Source of the DNA: Deltaproteobacteria bacterium
GTDB lineage: Bacteria > Desulfobacterota > Desulfuromonadia > Geobacterales > Pseudopelobacteraceae
Assembly (NCBI GenBank): GCA_016182975.1
Contig: JACPFJ010000006.1
Span: forward strand, 124,001 to 188,000
Length of the DNA: 64,000 bases
Direction of reading: 5' to 3'
Shown here: positions 45,780-54,982 of the stretch, piece after piece
Numbering within the stretch: position 1 is the first letter of the stretch
How the letters are laid out: each line of letters begins with the position of its first letter
Translations under genes and position numbers: made by a program
The notes under the pieces: model-generated
Told to the model about the DNA's origin: nothing
What the model saw: the letters and a program-made list of their open reading frames with translations, nothing else
The model's database searches: none

Positions 45780-46895
45780 ATGAAAACATCCGTCCTCCGC
45801 ATCGCCCTGCTGGCCCTCTCGATCCTCGGCATCAGCCTGCTGCACTACCTGACACCGCTGCATCTCCCCTTCCTCCACGACATCTTCCAGCGCCTCTACT
45901 ACCTCCCCATCATCCTGGCCGCCCTCTGGTTCGGTTTCAGCGGCGGCCTGGCCTGTTCCCTGGCGGTCAGCGTGGTCTACGCCCCGCACATCCTCTTCCA
46001 GTGGGGAGGCCACCTCACGGTGGAGATGGAAAAGTACCTGGAGATCGTCCTCTACAACATCGTCGGCGGCGTAACCGGCCTGCTGGCGCAACGGGAGCGC
46101 GAACGCGGCGTCGAGCTGCAGAAGACCGCCGAGGGGCTGGAGGAGTCGTACCGGAAGCTGCAAGCGCAGTCGGAGCGGATCATCGCCATCGAGGAGCAGC
46201 TCAGGCGCGCGGAGAAGCTCTCCACCCTGGGGGAGATGGCGGCGGTGCTGGCCCACGAGATCCGCAACCCCCTGGGCTCGATCCGCGGCACCGCCGAGAT
46301 CCTGCGGGACGACTACCGGCCGGGCGACGCGAAGCACGAGTTCATCGAGATCCAGATCAGGGAGACCGAACGGCTCAACCGGGTCGTGGAGGACTTCCTG
46401 CGCATGGCGCGTCCCCAGCCGAGCGAGAAGGGGCGCTGCGTGATCCAGGAGGAGCTGGAGACGATAGTGACCCTGGTCTCGAACGACGCCAGGGAACGCC
46501 GGATACGGCTCGTGCTGGAGCCGCCGGCCGCCGATGCGGTTGTCAGGGCCGACGGCGAGAAGCTGCGCCAGGCCTTTCTGAACATCGTCATCAATGCGCT
46601 CCAGGCGACCCCGCCCGAAGGGAGCGTGGACATTTCCACCATGCCCTGTCAGTCCGATACTGACTCCCCCTTTTACGAGATCCGCTTCCGCGACAGCGGC
46701 GCGGGAATCGATGCGGCAACCATGGAGCGGATCTTCGAGCCGTTCTTCACCACCAAGCAGGACGGCACCGGGCTGGGGCTGGCCATCACCAGGAAGATCA
46801 TCGAGGCCCATGGCGGCACCTTGCGGGTCGAGAGCGAGCCAGGTCAAGGTACGTCCGTCATCGTCAGGCTGCCGGCGCAGGAGGAGACACCATGA
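45780..46895 (+). CDS. Membrane sensor histidine kinase
   Basis: 371 residues from ATG 45780; the 33 extra residues in the track come from repeat E1. Three membrane helices fill residues 5-75 (LLALSILGISLLHYL; LPIILAALWFGFSGG; LAVSVVYAPHIL), leaving almost no periplasmic domain, so it may sense within the membrane. A coiled linker follows, then MAAVLAHEIRNPLGSIRG with the His, NALQATPPEG (N box), DSGAGI and GTGLGLAITRKII. It overlaps the NtrC-type regulator by 4 bases and should phosphorylate it. Confidence 0.92.
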   Translation: MKTSVLRIALLALSILGISLLHYLTPLHLPFLHDIFQRLYYLPIILAALWFGFSGGLACSLAVSVVYAPHILFQWGGHLTVEMEKYLEIVLYNIVGGVTGLLAQRERERGVELQKTAEGLEESYRKLQAQSERIIAIEEQLRRAEKLSTLGEMAAVLAHEIRNPLGSIRGTAEILRDDYRPGDAKHEFIEIQIRETERLNRVVEDFLRMARPQPSEKGRCVIQEELETIVTLVSNDARERRIRLVLEPPAADAVVRADGEKLRQAFLNIVINALQATPPEGSVDISTMPCQSDTDSPFYEIRFRDSGAGIDAATMERIFEPFFTTKQDGTGLGLAITRKIIEAHGGTLRVESEPGQGTSVIVRLPAQEETP

Positions 46896-48259
46896 AGCCC
46901 AAGATCCTGGTCATCGACGACGACGCCTCGTTGCGGCGGGTACTGGAATACAACCTCGAGGAGGCCGGCTACGAGGTCTTTGCCGCCAGCTCCGGCGAGG
47001 AGGGGCTGACCCTCTTCGCCGAGGAGTCCCCGGCCCTGGTCATCACCGACATGAAGATGCCCGGCATGGACGGCCTCCAGGTGCTGAGGACGATCAAGGA
47101 GCGGGCGCCGGAGACGCTGGTGATCATCATCACCGCCTTCGGCGCGGTCGATATCGCCGTGGAGGCGATGAAGGCCGGGGCCTACGACTACATCACCAAG
47201 CCGTTCAACCGCGACGAGCTCAGGCTGATCGTCGCCAAGGCGCTCCAGTTCACCGGACTGGCGGCGGAGAACAGGCGCCTGAAGGGCGAGTTGGCCGACC
47301 GCAGCGATCTGCGCACCATCGTCGGCTCCTCGCGCGAGATGGAGCGGGTCTTCGATATCGTCCGCAAGGTGGCCGACACCGAGGCATCGGTGTTGATCAC
47401 CGGCGAGTCCGGGACCGGCAAGGAGCTCGTCGCCAGGTCGCTGCATGCGCACAGCTCCCGCAGGGACGCCCCCTTTGTGGCCATCAACTGCGCCGCCATC
47501 CCCCGCGACCTGCTGGAGAGCGAGCTGTTCGGGCACGTCAAGGGGGCCTTCACCGGCGCGATCAGGGACAAGGCCGGCAGGTTCCAGATGGCGGACGGCG
47601 GCACCCTCTTCCTGGACGAGGTCGGCGATCTCCCCCTGGAGCTCCAGCCCAAGCTGCTCAGGGCCTTGCAGGAGCGGGTGGTGGAGCCGGTCGGCGGGAC
47701 CACCCAGCAGCGGCTGGACGTGCGCGTCGTGGCCGCCACCAACCTGGACATCGAGCAGGCCATGGCCAGCGGAACCTTCCGCGACGACCTCTATTACCGT
47801 CTTTCGGTGATCCCGATCCACATCCCCCCGCTGCGGGAACGGCGGACGGACATCCCGCTCCTGCTCAGGTACTTCTGCGTCAAGCACGGCTGCGAACGGG
47901 TGGCGTTCGACAAGCAGGCGCTCGACACCATGACCTCCTACAACTGGCCGGGGAACGTGCGCGAACTGGAAAATACGGTTGAACGGCTGCTGATCATGCG
48001 AAACGGTGATATAATTTCGCTCGCCGACCTGCCGGACAAGATCCGCGGGGGTGGCGCCAAGGGCGCTTCCGCGGTCATCACCCTCCCTGACGAAGGTTAC
48101 CCCCTGGAACAGTTGGAGCGGGAGGTAGTCGTATCCGCCCTGGAGCGCAATCACTGGAACCAGACCGCTGCCGCGCGTTTTCTGAGGATCCCGCGCCACA
48201 CGCTGATCTACCGCATGGAGAAGTACGGCATCACCCCCCCGGAAAAGATGCCCGCGTGA
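46892..48259 (+). CDS. Sigma-54-dependent response regulator (NtrC/ZraR family), likely master of the metal genes
   Basis: 455 residues. Receiver 3-120 with LVITDMKMPG; AAA+ 140-370 with GESGTGKE, the sigma-54 contact loop GAFTGA and GGTLFLDEVGDL; complete Fis-type helix-turn-helix at the end (NQTAAARFLRIPRHTLIYRMEKYG). A GAATAT...ATATTC palindrome lies 10 bases past its stop, ahead of the cusC-like gene, and copies lie before the HMA and YtkA-like genes. Being complete and central among these sites, it is the best candidate to bind them. Metal-responsive ZraR is the nearest functional analogue. Confidence 0.93.
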   Translation: MKPKILVIDDDASLRRVLEYNLEEAGYEVFAASSGEEGLTLFAEESPALVITDMKMPGMDGLQVLRTIKERAPETLVIIITAFGAVDIAVEAMKAGAYDYITKPFNRDELRLIVAKALQFTGLAAENRRLKGELADRSDLRTIVGSSREMERVFDIVRKVADTEASVLITGESGTGKELVARSLHAHSSRRDAPFVAINCAAIPRDLLESELFGHVKGAFTGAIRDKAGRFQMADGGTLFLDEVGDLPLELQPKLLRALQERVVEPVGGTTQQRLDVRVVAATNLDIEQAMASGTFRDDLYYRLSVIPIHIPPLRERRTDIPLLLRYFCVKHGCERVAFDKQALDTMTSYNWPGNVRELENTVERLLIMRNGDIISLADLPDKIRGGGAKGASAVITLPDEGYPLEQLEREVVVSALERNHWNQTAAARFLRIPRHTLIYRMEKYGITPPEKMPA

Positions 48260-48268
48260 AATCATGAG

Positions 48269-48297
48269 GAATATGCTCCATTTAGTGTGGGATATTC
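48269..48297 (+). promoter_or_regulatory. Palindromic upstream activator site B
   Basis: 29 bases with halves GAATATGCTCCA and GTGTGGGATATTC; the right half differs from site A by one base. Its right end is 69 bases before the GG of a weaker sigma-54-type element ahead of the cusC-like gene. Confidence 0.6.
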
Positions 48298-48364
48298 AAC
48301 ACATCCGTCGGGCCCGCTGTCCCGGTAAATGCATAATGGGCTGAAAACACAGTGATTTTATTTT

Positions 48365-48380
48365 TGGCATGGCTTGTGTA
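48365..48380 (+). promoter_or_regulatory. Weak sigma-54-type promoter for the RND efflux genes
   Basis: TGGCATG, then GTGTA at the -12 position: the -24 part is good, the -12 part departs from TTGCA. It lies 40 bases before the cusC-like gene. Confidence 0.4.
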
Positions 48381-48419
48381 ACGTAACCTTCGCAGATACC
48401 GAAGACATCAGAGGTTACC

Positions 48420-49727
48420 ATGATATCCCGAATTGCACTCTTCAGCTTCGCCCTGCTGGCCTTCTCCGGCGTTGTCCATGCCGACGAACCTAAACCGGTC
48501 GAAAGCCTTCCCGCCCTGGTCGAGACCGCCCTGGCCAACAATCCCGAGGTCAAGGCAACCGCCGCCCACCTGCAGATGCTCGAAAACAAGGCCGAACAGG
48601 CGGGCCGCCTGGAAGACCCGATGCTGATGCTTAAGATCCAGAACGGTGTCCTCGCGGACCCGTTAAATTTCAAACGCGACAGCATGACGCAGAAGGTGAT
48701 CGGCATCAGTCAGCAGCTCCCCTGGTATGGCAAGCGCAAGCTGCGGCGCGAGGTTGCGGTTCGCGAGGCGCTGGCCTCTCATCTGCTGCGTCAGGAACGT
48801 ATCCTCGAGATTGCCAGGATGGTGCGGGAGACCTATTACCAGATCTGGTTCACCGACAAGTCGCTGGAAATCCTCGCCAAGAACATCCGGATTATGGACG
48901 ATTTCATAACCCTGGCAGAGACCCGCTATTCGGTCGGCCAGGGGGCACAGCAGGACATCTTCAAGGCCCAGTTGGAGAGATCGCGGATGCTCGAAATGCG
49001 GATAACGCTGGAACAGCAGCGACTGGGCCTTGAAATCCGCATGAACACCCTCCTCTACCGTCCCGTGGAGACGAGGATCGGCTCCATCCCCGAGCCTGAA
49101 CTCGCCAACCTCAAGCAGACAACCGTCGAGTTGCAGGGACTGGCCGAAAAGAACCGTCCGCTCCTGAAAGGCATGCTGGCACAGATCGAGAAGAGCGAGG
49201 CCGCCTCCGCACTGGGTAAAAAGGAGTATTACCCCGATTTCACCGTGTCGTTCGAATACATGCAGCGGGAACCGGCCATGGGGAGCGACGGGTCGGACAT
49301 GTACAGTCTGGGGGTCACCTTCAACCTGCCGTTTCAGCGCGAGCGCCGCCACGCCATGCTGGCCGAGTCGGAATCCGAACGCACCATGGCATTGGCGGAA
49401 CTGAACGATGCAAAAAACACCATCAAAAGCGGCATCGCCGATCTGCTCTCCCAGATGGAGCGGCGACGGCGGCTGGTGGAACTCTATAAAACAGGCATCA
49501 TCCCCCAGGCCGAGCAGGCCCTGGAGTCGGCCGTAATCGGCTACCGGGTGGGCAAGATCGATTTTCTGACACTGCTCGACTCCCGGCTCACCCTGTTCAA
49601 CAACGAACGGGAGTATTACGACTCCCTCGCCGACCACCAGATGAAGCTGGCCCAACTGGAAGCGCTGGTGGGAACCGACCTGGCCACGGCCAATGCAACG
49701 GCCGACAACAGACACCAACACAAATAA
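48420..49727 (+). CDS. TolC-type outer-membrane channel of RND metal efflux (CusC-like)
   Basis: 435 residues with a cleavable signal peptide (ALFSFALLAFSGVVHA). Two TolC repeats of long helices and short strands are visible (LVETALANNPEVKATAAHLQ; GMLAQIEKSEAASALGKKEYYPDFTVS; GYRVGKIDFLTLLDSRLTL). No lipobox Cys is seen. It should form the trimeric outlet for the adaptor and RND pump encoded downstream. It is the first gene of the efflux unit. Confidence 0.9.
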   Translation: MISRIALFSFALLAFSGVVHADEPKPVESLPALVETALANNPEVKATAAHLQMLENKAEQAGRLEDPMLMLKIQNGVLADPLNFKRDSMTQKVIGISQQLPWYGKRKLRREVAVREALASHLLRQERILEIARMVRETYYQIWFTDKSLEILAKNIRIMDDFITLAETRYSVGQGAQQDIFKAQLERSRMLEMRITLEQQRLGLEIRMNTLLYRPVETRIGSIPEPELANLKQTTVELQGLAEKNRPLLKGMLAQIEKSEAASALGKKEYYPDFTVSFEYMQREPAMGSDGSDMYSLGVTFNLPFQRERRHAMLAESESERTMALAELNDAKNTIKSGIADLLSQMERRRRLVELYKTGIIPQAEQALESAVIGYRVGKIDFLTLLDSRLTLFNNEREYYDSLADHQMKLAQLEALVGTDLATANATADNRHQHK

Positions 49728-49737
49728 AGACAAATTT

Positions 49738-49759
49738 GAAATTCTAAATTTAGAATTTC
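49738..49759. repeat. Perfect AT-rich 22-base palindrome
   Basis: GAAATTCTAAA followed at once by TTTAGAATTTC, between the cusC-like and cusB-like genes. It could be a hairpin that adjusts their relative expression. Confidence 0.6.
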
Positions 49760-49781
49760 ACTTCACCTCCGAGGTAATTTC

Positions 49782-51170
49782 ATGGCCCTGAATAAGAAAA
49801 TCGTGCTCCCACTGGTTGTGATCATCCTGGCCGCGGCAGCGGGAGGAGGGTGGCTCCTGTGGAACAGGCAACAACCCGGCAAGGCCGGCGCTGATAAGGC
49901 CACGGCGGCCAAGACCCTCTACACCTGCTCGATGCACCCCTTCATCATCAAGGACAAGCCGGGCACCTGCCCGATCTGCGGCATGGAGCTGATCAAGAAG
50001 ATCGACGCCGGACCCGGCGACGCGACCGCCCAGACAGCGGAGCAGAAGCAGCAGGCCGCCATGCTCGGCCATGTCTCGCTCTCGCCGACCCAGCGGGTCA
50101 TGGCCAACGTCGCCACGGTGGAGGCGAAACAGCAGTCCCTGAACAAGGAGATCAACGCCGTCGGCATCGTCCAGTACGACCAGTCGCGCCAGGCCAAGGT
50201 GACCGCCTGGATCGCCGGACGCATCGACCAACTGCACGTCAATACGGTCGGCGCCCTCGTTTCCAAGGACAAACCGGTGGCCGAGGTCTACTCCCCCGAC
50301 CTCTTGGCCACCCAGCAGGAGTACCTCCTGGCGGTCAGGAGCCGCGACCAGTTGAAGAGCTCCCCGATTCCCTCCATCTCCCAGAACGGCGACGGGCTGG
50401 TGGCGTCGGCCAAACAGCGGCTGATGCTCTTCGGGGTCAAGGAAAGCCAGATCGCCGAACTGGAAAAGGCCGGCAAGCCCAACATCCGCCTCCCGATCTA
50501 CACCCCGCTCTCGGGCATCGTCATCGAGAAGATGGTCCAGCAGGGACAGTACGTCAACACCGGCGAACCACTCTTCAACATCGCCGACCTCTCGACCGTC
50601 TGGGTCGAGATCGAGGTCTACGAGAACGAGTTCCCCAACATCCGCATCGGCCAGCAGGTGGAGATCCAGTCCCAGTCATATCCCGGCCGGCCGTTCACCG
50701 GAAGGGTGGCCTTCATCTACCCCTTCCTCGATCCCAAGACCAGGACGGTAAAGGCCAGGGTGGAGATGCCCAACCCGGGCATGCGGCTCAAGCCGGACAT
50801 GTTCGTCAACGCCGTCATCAAGGTGGCGCTGGGCAGGAGCATCGTCGTGCCGGTCACGGCGGTCATGGACACGGGCAAGCGCCAGGTGGTCTGGGTGGAG
50901 ACTTCCCCCGGCATGTTCGAGCCGCGCGACGTCAAGGTCGGCCAGCAGACCAACGACCGGATCCAGATCCTCGCAGGCCTCAAGCAGGGCGACAAGGTGG
51001 CGGCCTCAGGCGGATACCTGATCGATTCCGAATCGCAACTGAAGGGTGGCGGCGGGCATGAGGGCATGCCTGGTATGCCGGGGATGAAGATGGACGACAA
51101 GGGCGCCGCGAAGCCAGCCGCGCCCCCGGCGAAGAAGGATTCGCTGAAGATGGATGATATGAAGATGTAG
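49782..51170 (+). CDS. RND periplasmic adaptor, CusB-like, with heavy-metal-binding domain
   Basis: 462 residues. An N-terminal helix (6-28) is followed by a heavy-metal-binding domain, YTCSMHPFIIKDKPGTCPICGMEL, seen in CusB-type adaptors of many environmental bacteria. Then come lipoyl/barrel-sandwich (WIAGRIDQLHVN; IYTPLSGIVIEKMVQQG), beta-barrel and membrane-proximal domains. The C-terminus is rich in Met, His and Asp (HEGMPGMPGMKMDD; LKMDDMKM), fitting Cu(I)/Ag(I) capture. It hands metal to the pump. In most genomes cusA follows directly; here a foreign element intervenes. Confidence 0.92.
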   Translation: MALNKKIVLPLVVIILAAAAGGGWLLWNRQQPGKAGADKATAAKTLYTCSMHPFIIKDKPGTCPICGMELIKKIDAGPGDATAQTAEQKQQAAMLGHVSLSPTQRVMANVATVEAKQQSLNKEINAVGIVQYDQSRQAKVTAWIAGRIDQLHVNTVGALVSKDKPVAEVYSPDLLATQQEYLLAVRSRDQLKSSPIPSISQNGDGLVASAKQRLMLFGVKESQIAELEKAGKPNIRLPIYTPLSGIVIEKMVQQGQYVNTGEPLFNIADLSTVWVEIEVYENEFPNIRIGQQVEIQSQSYPGRPFTGRVAFIYPFLDPKTRTVKARVEMPNPGMRLKPDMFVNAVIKVALGRSIVVPVTAVMDTGKRQVVWVETSPGMFEPRDVKVGQQTNDRIQILAGLKQGDKVAASGGYLIDSESQLKGGGGHEGMPGMPGMKMDDKGAAKPAAPPAKKDSLKMDDMKM

Positions 51171-51186
51171 TGCAAAGCAAGGCAAT

Positions 51187-51664
51187 AGAACGCGGATGAC
51201 GCGGATTGAGCGGATTAGCGCGGATAACCGGAAGAGGAGAAGTATATGCTTTATGCCGATGTAACGGATGGTATTCTTAAGGCATTTTACAAAGTCTACA
51301 ATTCTCTTGGTTATGGCTTTCTTGAAAAGGTCTATGAAAATGCGCTCCTGATCGAACTTGTAAATTCAGATTTTCTGGTACTTCAACAACATCCAATTCA
51401 AGTTTTATATGAAAATCAGCAGGTCGGTGAATATTTTGCCGATCTTATGGTGAATGATTTGATTATCCTTGAATTAAAAGCGGTAGAGTATATTCGGGAT
51501 GAGCATGTTGCTCAGCTCACAAATTATCTGAAAGCAACGAGGAAAGAGGTCGGATTATTGCTGAATTTCGGCGCCAAGCCTGAATTTAAGAGAATCGTCT
51601 TTACCAATTCATTTCAGAAATCCGTGTAAATCCGCTCAATCCGCGTCATCCGCGTTCTATTAAA
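51187..51664. mobile_element. Inverted-repeat element E2 carrying a GxxExxY gene
   Basis: Arms AATAGAACGCGGATGACGCG... and its reverse complement (about 32 bases, built of GCGGATNNN units) flank one AT-rich gene. The element occupies the whole space between cusB-like and cusA-like genes. No transposase is inside. It resembles the other inverted-repeat elements here but is the only one with a gene. Mobility is inferred. Confidence 0.6.
51246..51629 (+). CDS. GxxExxY protein (PDDEXK_3 nuclease-like)
   Basis: 127 residues. GYGFLEKVYENAL is the GXXEXXY motif that names the family, and VNDLIILELKAVE fits the D...EXK core of the PD-(D/E)XK nuclease fold. It is complete and follows AGGAG. Codon use is AT-rich, unlike the GC-rich cus genes on both sides. 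These proteins are widespread orphans without a settled role; the repeats around this copy suggest it belongs to the element rather than to metal efflux. Confidence 0.85.
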   Translation: MLYADVTDGILKAFYKVYNSLGYGFLEKVYENALLIELVNSDFLVLQQHPIQVLYENQQVGEYFADLMVNDLIILELKAVEYIRDEHVAQLTNYLKATRKEVGLLLNFGAKPEFKRIVFTNSFQKSV

Positions 51665-51673
51665 GGATCTCTC

Positions 51674-54600
51674 ATGATCGAAAAAATCATCGAATACTCC
51701 GCTCGTAACCGCGTCGTCGTGCTGATGGCCTTCGGGCTGATCGTCGCCTGGGGGATCTGGGCGGTCTTCAAGACACCGGTGGACGCCATCCCCGACCTCT
51801 CCGACAACCAGGTGATCGTCTTCACCGAGTACCCCGGCCGCTCGCCCCAGGTGGTGGAGGACCAGGTCACCTATCCGCTGGCGGTCAACCTCCAGGGTCT
51901 GCCCCAGGTCCGCGCCGTGCGGGCCTCATCCGCCTTCGGCTTCTCGATGATCTACGTGATCTTCGAGGACAAGGCCGACATCTACTGGGCCAGGACAAGG
52001 GTGCTGGAACGGCTCAATTACGCCGCGGCCCTGCTGCCGCCCAACGTGCGCCCCACCCTTGGGCCGGACGGCACCGGCGTGGGGCACGTCTTCTGGTACA
52101 CCATCGAGGGGAAGGGGTACGACGCGGAGCAGCTCCGGACGCTGCAGGACTGGTTCGTGCGCTACCAGTTGAACACCGTCCAGGGGGTTGCCGAGGTGGC
52201 CTCCATCGGCGGCTATGTCCGCGAGTACCAGATCGACCTCGACCCGAACAGGCTCTTTGCCTACAACATCAAGGCCGGCCAGGTGATGGAGGCGGTCAAG
52301 GGCTCCAACAAGGACGTGGGGGGGAAGCTGATCGAGCAGGCCGACGCCGAGTACCTGATCCGCGGCCGCGGCTACGTCCAGTCCCAGGCAGACCTGGAGA
52401 ACATCGTGGTCGGCGCCGACATGCGCGGCACGCCGATCTACGTCAGGAACCTGGGGACCGTGCAGATGGGAGGCGCCATCCGGCGGGGGCTTTTGGAGAT
52501 GAACGGCGAGGGTGAGGCGGTCGGCGGCATCGTGGTCATGCGCTATGGCGAGAACGCCAAGGACGTCATCGACCGGGTCAAGGAGAAGATCATCGCCCTG
52601 GAGAAGGGACTCCCCCCCGGCGTCAAGATCATGGTCTCCTACGACCGCTCCGACCTGATCGCCCGGGCCATCGACACCCTCAAAAGGGCCCTGACCGAGG
52701 AGTCGATCGTCGTTTCGCTGGTGATCCTGGTCTTCCTGCTCCACTTCCAGAGCGCCCTGGTGATCGTGCTGACGCTCCCCATCGCGGTCCTGATCTCCTT
52801 CATAACCATGAAGCTGATGGGGGTCACCTCCAACATCATGTCCCTGGGGGGGATCGCCATCGCGATCGGCGTGCTCGTGGACGCCGGGGTGATCATGGTG
52901 GAGAACTGCTACCGCCACCTCTCCGAGATGCCCCCCGAGGAACGGAAGGAGAAGCGGCTGGAGGTGATCATCGCCTCGGCCAAGCAGGTGGGACGGGCGA
53001 TCTTCTTCTCGCTGGCGATCATCGTGCTCTCCTTCGTGCCGGTCTTCATGCTGGAGGGGCAGGAGGGGAAACTCTTCCATCCGCTGGCATTCACCAAGAC
53101 CTTCTCCATGATGGGCTCGGCCCTGATCGCCATCACCCTGGTGCCCTGCCTGATGTACTGGTTCATGCGCGGCAAGATGCCCCCCGAGAGCGCCAACCCG
53201 GTCTCCACCTTCTTCATCAGGCTCTACTCGCCGGTGATCCGCTGGGTGCTGAAATGGAAGAAGACCACCATCGCCCTCAACATGGTGGCCCTGGCCATCG
53301 CCGTGCCGATGTTCATGACACTCGGCTCCGAGTTCATGCCCCCCCTGGACGAGGGGTCGTTGCTCTACATGCCGGTGACGCTCCCCAACATCTCCATCAC
53401 CGAGGCCAGGCGGCTGATCCAGGTCCAGGACACCATCATCAAGAGCGTCCCCGAGGTGGAGCACGTGCTCGGCAAGGTCGGCCGGGCCGAGACCTCCACC
53501 GACCCGGCGCCGGTCTCGATGTTCGAGAGCATCATCATCCTCAAGCCCAAGGAAAAGTGGCGGCCCGGGATCAAAAAGGCCGACATCGTGGCCGAGCTGG
53601 ACAACAGGCTGCAGCAGATCGGGGTCAGGAACGGCTGGACCCAGCCGATCATCAACCGCATCAACATGCTCTCCACCGGCGTGCGCACCGACCTGGGGGT
53701 GAAGATCTTCGGCAGCGACCTCAACGTGCTGAAGGACCTGGCGGTTCAGGCCGAGGGAATCCTCAAACCGATCCCCGGAGCAGCCGACGTGGTGGCCGAG
53801 CGGGTCACCGGCGGCAACTACATCGACATCGAGATCGACCGCGAGGCCGCGGCCCGCTACAACGTCAAGGTGGGCGACATCCAGGACGTGATCGAGACCG
53901 CCCTGGGGGGCGAGGCGCTCTCCACCACGGTCGAGGGTAGAAACCGCTTCCCGATCCGCATCCGCTACCAGCGCGACTACCGCGACAACATCCCCGCCAT
54001 CCGCCGCATCCTGGTGGGGAGCATGGAGGGGGCCCAGGTGCCGCTGTCGCTCGTGACGAAACTGAAGGTCTCCACCGGCGCCCCCGAGATCAACAGCGAG
54101 GGGGGGCTCTTGCGCTCGATCGTCTTCCTCAACGTGCGCGGCCGCGACATGGGGGGCTTCGTCACCGAGGCCAAGCAGGTGCTTGAGAAGCAGTTGAAGC
54201 TCCCTGCCGGCTACTACGTCGCCTGGTCCGGGCAGTGGGAGAACCAGATCCGCGCCAAGGCGCGCCTCCAGCTCCTGGTCCCCCTGGGGATGGTGATCAT
54301 CTTCATCCTGCTCTACTTCACCTTCCATTCGGCCCTGGAGGCGAGCATGGTCATGCTCTCGGTCCCCTTCGCCCTGGTGGGTGGTGTCTACCTGGTGGCG
54401 GCCCTGGGGTACAACCTCTCGGTGGCGGTCTGGGTCGGCTTCATCGCCCTCTACGGCATCGCCGTGGAGACCGGTGTGGTGATGGTGATATACCTGCACG
54501 AGGCCTTGGACAAGAAGCTGATCAACGGGCCGTGCAGCGAGCAGGACATCTACGACGCCACCTTCGAGGGGGCGGTCTTGAGGCTCAGGCCCAAGCTGAT

Positions 54601-54811
54601 GACCGTGGCCGTGGCGCTCCTCGGTCTGGTGCCGATCATGTGGTCCAGCGGCACCGGCGCCGACGTGATGAAGCCGATCGCCGCGCCGATGATCGGCGGT
54701 ATGATCTCATCTGCGGTGCACGTCCTGATCATGACCCCGGTGATCTTCGTGCTGATGAAGCGGCGGGAGTTGAGGAAGGGGACGCTGAAGTATTCAGGGA
54801 TGAAGCACTGA
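51674..54811 (+). CDS. RND heavy-metal efflux pump, CusA-like
   Basis: 1045 residues, the full length of heavy-metal RND pumps. The repeat architecture (helix 1, large loop, helices 2-7, large loop, helices 8-12) is intact. GVLVDAGVIMVENCYRH carries the helix-4 proton-relay Asp and GIAVETGVVMVIYLHEA the helix-10 Glu seen in the Cu(I)/Ag(I) branch (CusA) rather than the Zn/Co branch. FMPPLDEGSLLYMP is the usual periplasmic motif. With CusB- and CusC-like partners it should export monovalent copper or silver across both membranes. Confidence 0.93.
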   Translation: MIEKIIEYSARNRVVVLMAFGLIVAWGIWAVFKTPVDAIPDLSDNQVIVFTEYPGRSPQVVEDQVTYPLAVNLQGLPQVRAVRASSAFGFSMIYVIFEDKADIYWARTRVLERLNYAAALLPPNVRPTLGPDGTGVGHVFWYTIEGKGYDAEQLRTLQDWFVRYQLNTVQGVAEVASIGGYVREYQIDLDPNRLFAYNIKAGQVMEAVKGSNKDVGGKLIEQADAEYLIRGRGYVQSQADLENIVVGADMRGTPIYVRNLGTVQMGGAIRRGLLEMNGEGEAVGGIVVMRYGENAKDVIDRVKEKIIALEKGLPPGVKIMVSYDRSDLIARAIDTLKRALTEESIVVSLVILVFLLHFQSALVIVLTLPIAVLISFITMKLMGVTSNIMSLGGIAIAIGVLVDAGVIMVENCYRHLSEMPPEERKEKRLEVIIASAKQVGRAIFFSLAIIVLSFVPVFMLEGQEGKLFHPLAFTKTFSMMGSALIAITLVPCLMYWFMRGKMPPESANPVSTFFIRLYSPVIRWVLKWKKTTIALNMVALAIAVPMFMTLGSEFMPPLDEGSLLYMPVTLPNISITEARRLIQVQDTIIKSVPEVEHVLGKVGRAETSTDPAPVSMFESIIILKPKEKWRPGIKKADIVAELDNRLQQIGVRNGWTQPIINRINMLSTGVRTDLGVKIFGSDLNVLKDLAVQAEGILKPIPGAADVVAERVTGGNYIDIEIDREAAARYNVKVGDIQDVIETALGGEALSTTVEGRNRFPIRIRYQRDYRDNIPAIRRILVGSMEGAQVPLSLVTKLKVSTGAPEINSEGGLLRSIVFLNVRGRDMGGFVTEAKQVLEKQLKLPAGYYVAWSGQWENQIRAKARLQLLVPLGMVIIFILLYFTFHSALEASMVMLSVPFALVGGVYLVAALGYNLSVAVWVGFIALYGIAVETGVVMVIYLHEALDKKLINGPCSEQDIYDATFEGAVLRLRPKLMTVAVALLGLVPIMWSSGTGADVMKPIAAPMIGGMISSAVHVLIMTPVIFVLMKRRELRKGTLKYSGMKH

Positions 54812-54982
54812 TACGGCTCCGCTCTTTCCGTCATCTCGGCACCGTCCTCGCCGGTCTCCTTGTGCGGCGTAGCGCTGCTACGCCTCTGCGTGACCGGCTG
54901 CGGGTGCACCGACCTGACGAAAATATCGAAGCCGATAGGAAAAACCGGTAAATCCGGCATTATCGACAAAGGAGATACGACT

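Noticed and set aside
45663-46847. 394-residue minus-strand ORF
   Set aside because: Antisense to the kinase gene at 45780; no domain seen.
46844-48265. 473-residue minus-strand ORF
   Set aside because: Antisense to the NtrC-type regulator gene; no recognisable domain.
48296-48706. 136-residue minus-strand ORF across the cusC-like start
   Set aside because: It overlaps the control region and signal peptide of the cusC-like gene and shows no domain or ribosome site.
51926-54499. 857-residue minus-strand ORF
   Set aside because: It is the antisense shadow of the cusA-like gene: Asp/His/Gly-rich without domains, caused by GC-rich codon bias.
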